Source: Pseudocalidococcus azoricus BACA0444 (GTDB taxonomy: Bacteria; Cyanobacteriota; Cyanobacteriia; Thermosynechococcales; Thermosynechococcaceae). From it: a stretch of DNA of 40,523 bases. Under the pieces are notes generated by a model that did not search any database, had not been told where the DNA came from, and saw only the letters and a program-made list of their open reading frames with translations. The translations under genes were made by a program, and so were the position numbers. The DNA is taken from contig NZ_JAVMIP010000026.1 of NCBI RefSeq assembly GCF_031729055.1, positions 1 to 40,523 on the forward strand, given 5' to 3'. Below are positions 34,479 to 40,523 of the stretch, piece by piece; within the stretch, counting starts at the first letter, position 1; the number at the start of each line of letters is the position of its first letter.

Positions 34479-37400
34479 ATGAGTCAAAGAGCTTGGCTAG
34501 AGTTTGTGAAGTCTGTCAGTAAACAAGGACTCAATATCAGTCCATCCATTCTGACGATTGGGCGGGCGGCGGATAACGACTTAGTCCTCAATGATATTGC
34601 GGTCTCTCGCTACCATGCTCGGATTGAACGGGTAGAGGTGGGTTATGTTTTGGTTGATGTTGGCAGTAAGGCAGGGACGCGCCTGAACGATGCCAAGTTA
34701 CAGTCAAATACACCCCACCCCCTAACTGACGGAGATTTGATTACTTTCGGTAATTCAGCATTGCGTTTTCGTTTGCGTTGGCAACACCAAGATGAGGGAC
34801 AAACAACCACTCAGTCGGATGAATTATTTCAACGCAATGGTCAAGTGCCAGTCCTAGAGGTGAATACCCGGAAGTGGTCGCAAAATTGGGGGATGATGGA
34901 TGCCGTTTGCCTTTTGGGATCTCACCCGGCCTGTGATATTGCGGTGGAGGGAGTGGATATTGCTCCTTGTCATTTACGGATCAGAGATTGTGGTCATTAC
35001 CTCGCGATTACAGATCTAACGGAGCTACTGTCAACCTCTGAAACTCTGCTTCAGATTGGCGATGAATATGAACTTGCAGATAAAACGACTGTCATGTACA
35101 TGGGTTTAGAGTATCCCCAACACATTGATCGTCAGCCCCGTCAATTAGTCTTTCTACCGCCAACCGAGATTAATCCTGATGTTAAAGCCACCCTCCTCAC
35201 CCCCAATCCCCAGGCCGTGGCAACTGCAACTGTGCCGATTAAAACCCTGTCATTAGTTGGGAAGGTTGAATTTACAATCGGGCGTGATCCAGCCAATCAT
35301 TTACAAATCAGTCACCCGACCGTTTCTCGCTTCCAGGCCAAGATTGAACACCGTGGTAGCGAATTTATTCTGACCGATTTGGGTTCGAGTAATGGGACGT
35401 ATATCAATGGGCGACGAGTGAGTGAACCAACTTTATTACGGGTTGGCGATAGTATCAGGATTGGCTGTGAACGCTTTGTCCTGAATATTGATGAAACCCT
35501 GACTCAATACTCCGAATCGGGACATTTACGCTTAGATGCGATCCATCTGAATCGAGTGGTGGGCAAAGGGATCACAATTCTCCATGATTTATCCTTATCA
35601 ATTTTGCCCAAAGAGTTTGTGGCGGTTTTGGGCGCGAGTGGTAGTGGTAAATCAACCCTGCTGGATGCACTGAATGGTCTGCGGCCTGCCACAACTGGCC
35701 TGGTCTTGGTCAATGGCACCAACTTTTATCGCAATTACCAGGCCTATCAAACCCAACTGGGCTATGTTCCCCAACGCAACATTATTCATGAGGAGCTTTC
35801 TGTTGCCCAGGCCCTCGATTATGCCGCCCGCCTCCGAATGCCCCCCGATACCACCCCCAATGAGCGGGCCGAACGGGTTCAGTCCGTCTTGAATGAGTTG
35901 GGGTTAAGCCATCGCCGCCATGTCCCAATTAGTCGCCTAAGTGGGGGGCAACAACGCCGAGTTTGTATTGGAGCGGAACTGCTGACCCAGCCCAGTTTAT
36001 TTTTCCTCGATGAAGCCACCTCTGGCCTGGATCCGGGGACTGAAGCGGACATGATGTTTCTGCTGCGGCAACTGGCGGATCAGGGGCGGACGATTTTATT
36101 GATTACCCATGCCACCCAAAATATTCGGGAGTGTGACTTAGTCATTTACATGGCTGAGGGGGGACGACTAGCCTACTTCGGACCGCCGGAACAAATGCTG
36201 AGCTATTTCCGCAGCACGTTTACCGAGGAATTTGCCGGCCTGAAACTGGATGACTTTTCCGGGATTTATCGGGCCCTAGATCAGGAAAAAAATCCCCAGG
36301 CCCCGACTCCCCAGTCCCTAGAGCAAGCCTTTCGAGATTCCCAACTGTATCAAGACTATGTGGTGGCCCGCCAAACTGTCCTGCAAAATATCCCCGAGGA
36401 ACCTCCCAAACGAACCCAAAACCTACAGCCAGTCTTAAGAAATCGCCTCTCGGCCTGGCAACAGTTTTTGATTTTGACGCGGCGGAATTTAGTCATTCTG
36501 GGCCAAGACCGGAGTAATTTAGCTCTGACGTTGTTAATTGCCCCTTTACTGGGAATGTTGGGCTTTGTCTCTTGGCAACGGGATGTGTTTGATCCCCTTA
36601 AAGGGAATGCTGGCCTGGCTTTGACGATGATTTTTGTTACGACTCTAATTGCGGTCATGATTGGGGCCATGACGACCATGCGGGATTTGGTCAAGGAGGT
36701 GGAAATCTACCGCCGCGAACGAATGATTGGCCTGCAATTAGTTCCCTATGTTGGTTCTAAAGTTGCCATTGCCCTGGTTTTAGCCCTCTACCAGGCCGCG
36801 ACCTATCTTTTAGTCACGAAGTTGGCCGTGGACATTCCTGGAGATTGGGGCGTGACCATGGAAATGTTTATCACCATAGCGTCAGCAATTTTTGGCGGAA
36901 TGGCGATGGGGTTATTGGTTTCTGCCTTTGCTCCCAGTCAAAATATTGTTCCGTTGCTGATTTTGATGTTTCTCGTGCCCCAAATTATTTTTAGTGGTGG
37001 GATTCAACCTGTGGATTCCTTTGGCTGGCCAGGCCAGGTGATCAACCATTTGACTGTAATTAAATGGCCGTTTGAATCTATGGTGACGTTGACCGGCCTG
37101 GGGGAAGGTATTGCTACAGATCCCTGCTGGCAGGAGTTAACTGAGGCTCAACGGGATAACCTCACGGAAGCTCAACAGCGCGCCACTTGTACTTGCTATG
37201 GGCCGGGCCTGTTTCAGACATGTAATTTTCCAGGCATTCGAGCTAAATATGTCCCCCAAGTAGATGAACCGGAACCGACCCGCCCGCCCGCCCCTGCTTT
37301 TCCCACTAATCCGGCTAATTTTCCGGCCTACCAAGCCCAGATGGAGCAATACCAGGCCGACCTGAAGAAGTGGGAAGACAACTACAGTGAATGGAACCGT

Positions 37401-37574
37401 CAACGCAGCCGAGCCATCAATGAAGCGGCGGGAACCCTGAATCGGTTTAATCAGGATCAAGGCTATATGTTCAATGTCAATGTCCGGGATCATTGGCGTA
37501 ACCAAGGCCTGTTAATTTTGGCGATGTTGGTGGCGGTTCCTTTCTGCCAAAAACGGCGGGACTTTACAAAATAA
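34479..37574 (+). CDS. FHA-domain ABC-2 transporter (ABCG-like), 1031 residues
   Basis: One chain contains phosphothreonine-binding FHA domains, an ABC ATPase and an ABC-2 membrane part. FHA 1 lies at about 24-95 (ILTIGRAADNDLVLNDIAVS) and FHA 3 at about 263-335 (TIGRDPANHLQISHPTVS, LTDLGSSNGTYINGRRV). Between them, 142-200 looks like a worn FHA (LLGSHPACDIAVEGVDIAPC). The ATPase has Walker A GASGSGKST at about 384, signature LSGGQQRRVC near 487, and Walker B SLFFLDEATSGLD. Membrane helices run from about 665 to 868. A proline-rich, cysteine-containing loop (about 875-1005) precedes a final helix. The half-transporter probably dimerises. FHA control by Ser/Thr kinases is inferred; the cargo is unknown. 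Confidence 0.92.
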   Translation: MSQRAWLEFVKSVSKQGLNISPSILTIGRAADNDLVLNDIAVSRYHARIERVEVGYVLVDVGSKAGTRLNDAKLQSNTPHPLTDGDLITFGNSALRFRLRWQHQDEGQTTTQSDELFQRNGQVPVLEVNTRKWSQNWGMMDAVCLLGSHPACDIAVEGVDIAPCHLRIRDCGHYLAITDLTELLSTSETLLQIGDEYELADKTTVMYMGLEYPQHIDRQPRQLVFLPPTEINPDVKATLLTPNPQAVATATVPIKTLSLVGKVEFTIGRDPANHLQISHPTVSRFQAKIEHRGSEFILTDLGSSNGTYINGRRVSEPTLLRVGDSIRIGCERFVLNIDETLTQYSESGHLRLDAIHLNRVVGKGITILHDLSLSILPKEFVAVLGASGSGKSTLLDALNGLRPATTGLVLVNGTNFYRNYQAYQTQLGYVPQRNIIHEELSVAQALDYAARLRMPPDTTPNERAERVQSVLNELGLSHRRHVPISRLSGGQQRRVCIGAELLTQPSLFFLDEATSGLDPGTEADMMFLLRQLADQGRTILLITHATQNIRECDLVIYMAEGGRLAYFGPPEQMLSYFRSTFTEEFAGLKLDDFSGIYRALDQEKNPQAPTPQSLEQAFRDSQLYQDYVVARQTVLQNIPEEPPKRTQNLQPVLRNRLSAWQQFLILTRRNLVILGQDRSNLALTLLIAPLLGMLGFVSWQRDVFDPLKGNAGLALTMIFVTTLIAVMIGAMTTMRDLVKEVEIYRRERMIGLQLVPYVGSKVAIALVLALYQAATYLLVTKLAVDIPGDWGVTMEMFITIASAIFGGMAMGLLVSAFAPSQNIVPLLILMFLVPQIIFSGGIQPVDSFGWPGQVINHLTVIKWPFESMVTLTGLGEGIATDPCWQELTEAQRDNLTEAQQRATCTCYGPGLFQTCNFPGIRAKYVPQVDEPEPTRPPAPAFPTNPANFPAYQAQMEQYQADLKKWEDNYSEWNRQRSRAINEAAGTLNRFNQDQGYMFNVNVRDHWRNQGLLILAMLVAVPFCQKRRDFTK

Positions 37575-37630
37575 TTAATTCATTGACTAACTTGAACCGC
37601 TTCCAGGTTAATGAAGCTAACTTTTACAAT

Positions 37631-38464
37631 CTAGGAACTAGGGAATCCGACATAAAAATGTCCCAACGGACCCTGGCCCGCCCCAATTGGATAGCTGTGT
37701 TTGAGGGCTTGGGTGACAAAATCCTTGGCCTTTTGAATCGCCGTTAGTGGTGTCTCGCCCCAGGCCAAGTTGGCGGTAATTGCCGCGGCTAAGGTACATC
37801 CACTGCCATGGGTATGGGGAGTTTCAATTAGTTCAGTTTGGAGAATTTCTAACTGTTGCCAACTCGCCCACACATCCAGGCCCCGCAATTCGCCCGTCAT
37901 CGCCCCCCCTTTGACCAAAACAGATTGACACCCTAGTTCCAGAATCTTTTGGGCGGCAGTTTTCATCGTTGCTAAGTTGGTAATTTCTAAATCAGCCAGA
38001 ATTTGAGCTTCGTAACGGTTGGGGGTGAGGATCAAGGCCTGGGGAATTAAGCTGGATTTCAGGGCTGCAATTGTGGCTGAATCAACAAAAACTGCCCCCG
38101 CCCGCGAGACCATAACCGGATCCACAACAATGTTGCTGAGGTTCAAAGTTTTCAGATGCTTGGCAACTGTTTCGACTAATGGGGCATTAACAAGCACACC
38201 GGTTTTGAGTGCCTGAATTTTAAGATCACTCACCAACGCATGGAATTGGGCACTTACAGACTCTGGACTCAGGGCATCCACCCGTTCCACCCCGAGGGTA
38301 TTTTGGGCCGTCACGGCCGTCACCACTACAGTCCCATGAACTCGATAACTGGCAAAGGTCCGCAAATCGGCCTGGATCCCCGCCCCACCGCCACTATCGG
38401 AACCCGCAACCGTCAAAACCACCGGCGGGACAGTTTGGGAATTGGAAGCGATGGGCAACTGCAT
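37631..38464 (-). CDS. thiD: Hydroxymethylpyrimidine/phosphomethylpyrimidine kinase ThiD
   Basis: This kinase phosphorylates HMP and HMP-P on the way to thiamine pyrophosphate; it is a ribokinase-fold enzyme. Length is 277 residues. Seen: VAGSDSGGGAGIQADLRTF at the N-terminus, VHGTVVVTAVTAQNTLGV, DPVMVSRAG, LILTPNRYEAQIL, VLVKGG, and the catalytic GSGCTLAAAI near residue 224. It starts at ATG 38464, with 75 bases to the divergent next gene, which is too little for a TPP riboswitch. It converges with the FHA-ABC gene. Confidence 0.95.
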   Translation of the reverse strand: MQLPIASNSQTVPPVVLTVAGSDSGGGAGIQADLRTFASYRVHGTVVVTAVTAQNTLGVERVDALSPESVSAQFHALVSDLKIQALKTGVLVNAPLVETVAKHLKTLNLSNIVVDPVMVSRAGAVFVDSATIAALKSSLIPQALILTPNRYEAQILADLEITNLATMKTAAQKILELGCQSVLVKGGAMTGELRGLDVWASWQQLEILQTELIETPHTHGSGCTLAAAITANLAWGETPLTAIQKAKDFVTQALKHSYPIGAGQGPLGHFYVGFPSS

Positions 38465-38539
38465 GGCTGGCTATACTGGACATTAGATAAAGAATGGTGC
38501 AGATCAATCCTACCTTTCCCGTCTGACCATTCCTGACTT

Positions 38540-39907
38540 ATGTTAACTACCTCTGTTTGGGATACTCAGCCCCATCCCGTTGCTTCAGCCTTAGCTAACC
38601 TCTTAAACAGCGTTTTAGTCCCCCGCAATATTCGGGCCACCGTTACACACCAGGCCTGGGGAATCCATATTACGCTGAATGCGATCCAAAGAATTAACCC
38701 GGCCCCGGCCACCTCTCTGATTCAAAAAGCCCTAGATAAACTCAACCTCCAAGACTCCTTAACTGTTCATCTCCAAGCCCGCTGTTTAGGGATTCCCGAC
38801 TGGCAGACCCAGTTTGAATTTACAGGCAGTAACCCGGCCCCAGAAACACCTCCAGCCCAAGCCAAACAAGAGATTCAGCCCTTCAAACCCACAACTGAAA
38901 AACGTCCCCTTGCCGCCAAAACCTTTGTCAAGCGTCAGCCCACCCCAAACCCCGGCAAACAACCACCGATTCCCTTAACCTTAGAATCCTTTTTTGCCCC
39001 AGGCCGGACATCTCCAGAACCACTAGAGCTTGCTCCCACCCATCATGACAATAACCCAACCTCTGCATCTGAGCCTTTGAACTCAATCGAGGCACTCTCT
39101 GCCTTTGACCCAGACCCCCCAGCAATGCCAGCCGCGGCGAGAGAAACACCCTCAGAACCGGCCACCCCAGCCCACCCAGAACTGACTACGGCCGCACTCC
39201 TCACCCATATTGAAGCCAAACTGGAGGAAATTGTAGCCGATCAATTTGCTGGCCTCATCCCAGAGAATAATGCTATCCCCCCAGCTAACCAGGAATTACC
39301 GACAATTCAGCCCCCCTTAGCCGAGGCATTTCCGGTTTTAGAAGCCATCGCATCGCCTGAAATCCCGGCTTTGGATCCCCATCCACCTGGCCTGGCCACC
39401 CCGCCACCGCCAATAGAGCCAAAACCAGGCCTGGACTCACTCACTACCGATCTTTGGGACGCAGAACTATCTCCAGGCCCTAATCCACCCCAGGCCCCGG
39501 AATCTCTCGCCCCACAACCGGACGATTCTACTCCTCCCCGTAAAAAAACGCCTGACCAAGCTACCCCTGACTTAGACCCAGCCCAGAATTTCAATATCTT
39601 GCCCAAGTACACGATCCCAAAGATTGAACGAGTTCCCCGTGATCAAGAAGCAAAAGTCGTTGGCTTGACGGGGTTGGTGATGGGCGTTGGGTTTTGTGCC
39701 ACCGGCCTGGGAACGGTGATTGGCTTGCCGATGGTGATTGGTGGGGCCTATATGTTAGGGGATCAGGAAGTGTTGCGGGGGGCTTGTCCTCACTGTGGTC
39801 AACCGCTGAAAGTTACCCTCGGCAAAATGTGGCGATTTAGTTGTCCCACCTGTCAGGGTTTAGTCCAGATCAAAAATGGGCGTTTTTATCAAGTTATCCA
39901 GCATTAG
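38540..39907 (+). CDS. Proline-rich protein with cyanobacterial N-terminal domain, membrane hairpin and zinc ribbon
   Basis: Length is 455 residues, name unknown. Residues about 1-95 form a domain I recognise from many cyanobacterial proteins (ANLLNSVLVPRNIRATVTHQ, then a short strand, then LIQKALDKLNLQDSLTVHLQ and IPDWQTQFEF); its role is not known. Residues 100-345 are disordered, rich in proline, alanine and glutamate. A glycine-rich hydrophobic hairpin at about 372-405 (VVGLTGLVMGVGFCATGLGT, VIGLPMVIGGAYML) suggests membrane insertion. The tail has a zinc ribbon, CPHCGQPL and CPTCQGLVQ. Taken together it looks like a tethered adaptor. The gene stands alone, divergent from thiD. Confidence 0.75.
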   Translation: MLTTSVWDTQPHPVASALANLLNSVLVPRNIRATVTHQAWGIHITLNAIQRINPAPATSLIQKALDKLNLQDSLTVHLQARCLGIPDWQTQFEFTGSNPAPETPPAQAKQEIQPFKPTTEKRPLAAKTFVKRQPTPNPGKQPPIPLTLESFFAPGRTSPEPLELAPTHHDNNPTSASEPLNSIEALSAFDPDPPAMPAAARETPSEPATPAHPELTTAALLTHIEAKLEEIVADQFAGLIPENNAIPPANQELPTIQPPLAEAFPVLEAIASPEIPALDPHPPGLATPPPPIEPKPGLDSLTTDLWDAELSPGPNPPQAPESLAPQPDDSTPPRKKTPDQATPDLDPAQNFNILPKYTIPKIERVPRDQEAKVVGLTGLVMGVGFCATGLGTVIGLPMVIGGAYMLGDQEVLRGACPHCGQPLKVTLGKMWRFSCPTCQGLVQIKNGRFYQVIQH

Positions 39908-39957
39908 TGGGCCATGGCCTGTTCAATTATGGAAACTTAAGACAAAGGGAGTTCACT

Positions 39958-40074
39958 ATGTATTTTGAGTTGGCTTTAGAAGAACGAAGCAATCAGGTAG
40001 TTCTTAATCACTATCTAACGGTCGATACCTGCTATGGGAAGGATTTATCTATATTCTTGCAGTCAAGTGCCTAG
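39958..40074 (+). CDS. Possible small protein, 38 residues
   Basis: ATG 39958 is preceded by AAGGGAGTTCACT, a good ribosome site. The product, MYFELALEERSNQVVLNHYL then TVDTCYGKDLSIFLQSSA, has no hydrophobic helix or known motif. Its upstream GGAGTTC and TTCACTATG resemble the sequence before ado. It may also be a fragment. It lies 50 bases after the zinc-ribbon gene and 120 bases before the next gene. Confidence 0.35.
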   Translation: MYFELALEERSNQVVLNHYLTVDTCYGKDLSIFLQSSA

Positions 40075-40194
40075 CACGCCATTTATTTATTAGACCAAAA
40101 TTCTTACTGTTACAACATTTCCAGGTGATATAGAAATGATTGGTATAGTTTATAGTTAAACAATTTTATCAACCCCAATTAGGAAGATTTAAAA

Positions 40195-40494
40195 ATGACA
40201 CCTCAATATTATTCTCTTTGGGATCAGATGCAACAACCTTTCAGGACGCGATTAGTTTGGCTCTTGTGGTTTGTTACCTGGATTGGCTTGCTTGCAGGTA
40301 TGTTTGACCGAATGTTCTACGAGTATGTAGTTATCTTTTCTGCTGCCCATACCCTGCTGGTATTATTTCTTGTTCGTTTTCGATTGGCTGTATTTCCGGC
40401 GCAAATCAGAATTGCATATTTTTGTTGGGTTGCTATTGGGACTTATGTTCCATATATGGTGATTCTGATGTACATACAGCATATTCCTCGCTAA
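40195..40494 (+). CDS. Small membrane protein, unknown
   Basis: A 99-residue protein with three likely membrane helices at about 19-36 (LVWLLWFVTWIGLLAG), 43-61 (YVVIFSAAHTLLVLFLVRF) and 72-93 (IAYFCWVAIGTYVPYMVILM). The N-terminus is short and hydrophilic, and the C-terminus ends QHIPR. TTAGGAAGA at 40180-40188 is a good ribosome site for ATG 40195. No family is recognised. The upstream 120 bases (40075-40194) are AT-rich with no visible hairpin. The gene ends 29 bases before the window end. Confidence 0.7.
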   Translation: MTPQYYSLWDQMQQPFRTRLVWLLWFVTWIGLLAGMFDRMFYEYVVIFSAAHTLLVLFLVRFRLAVFPAQIRIAYFCWVAIGTYVPYMVILMYIQHIPR

Positions 40495-40523
40495 GTTGGT
40501 ACACTTTTTCTGAAGCTGTGTCA

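Noticed and set aside
37575..37630. AACC/GGTT hairpin between the convergent FHA-ABC and thiD genes
   Set aside because: Only four pairs with no T-tract on either strand.
38465..38539. TPP riboswitch before thiD
   Set aside because: The intergenic space is only 75 bases and shows none of the conserved THI-box segments.

Overview
The window is cyanobacterial chromosome. Supporting evidence is a cyanobacterial-type F-ATPase cluster with both b' and b subunits, an RpaB-type response regulator, a Ycf20-like (DUF565) protein, a one-helix high-light-inducible protein, aldehyde deformylating oxygenase, a DUF2808 protein, and a proline-rich protein with a cyanobacterial N-terminal domain. Base composition is about half GC. 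The usual cyanobacterial HIP1 octamer GCGATCGC was not seen, while CAGGCC/GGCCTG is strikingly frequent. This fits a unicellular Synechococcus/Thermosynechococcus-like lineage, but the assignment is inference.

Layout. 1-621: a decayed PIN-toxin locus. 752-3024: radA divergent from rpaB. 3125-3650: an overlapping DUF4160/DUF2442 pair. 3731-4405: cutA and ycf20. 4518-9346: ATP synthase genes in the order I, a, c, b', b, delta, alpha, with no gamma gene after alpha. 9509-12254: dacB overlapping cobQ. 12464-13888: a PMT-type glycosyltransferase on the minus strand. 14211-15008: a methyltransferase flanked by degenerate repeats. 15325-17984: an antitoxin-like small gene, lpdA and an SDR gene (minus), the last divergent from a LysR regulator at 18069. 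19439-20131: ado. 20261-21412: two tandem Uma2 nuclease-fold genes.

21442-25456 (minus) reads as one unit: aguA, aguB, then a gene fusing a restriction-nuclease-like domain to a ParA ATPase, then a ParB-like gene with a helix-hairpin-helix tail. The last two genes are AT-rich and look acquired. They are the best candidate for an undescribed system. Next to them, 25560-25833 holds a coiled-coil gene broken at a CG-dinucleotide tract.

26092-28357: sdhB overlapping a 54-residue Hlip gene, then an ABC ATPase. 28352-34351: leuD, a DUF2808 protein, plsC, a double PTPS/QueD protein, a MAPEG protein, xseA and cysK. 34479-37574: a 1031-residue FHA-ABC transporter. 37631-40494: thiD, the proline-rich zinc-ribbon protein and two small unknown genes.

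Functional groupings: the ATP synthase genes form an operon; aguA and aguB convert agmatine to putrescine; sdhB is translationally coupled to a pigment-binding or photoprotective small protein. Several small toxin-antitoxin-like remnants (PIN, DUF4160/DUF2442, the orphan antitoxin) and nuclease genes lie between the housekeeping operons. No rRNA, tRNA, CRISPR array or intact insertion sequence was seen. All positions and motifs were read by eye, and no database search was run.
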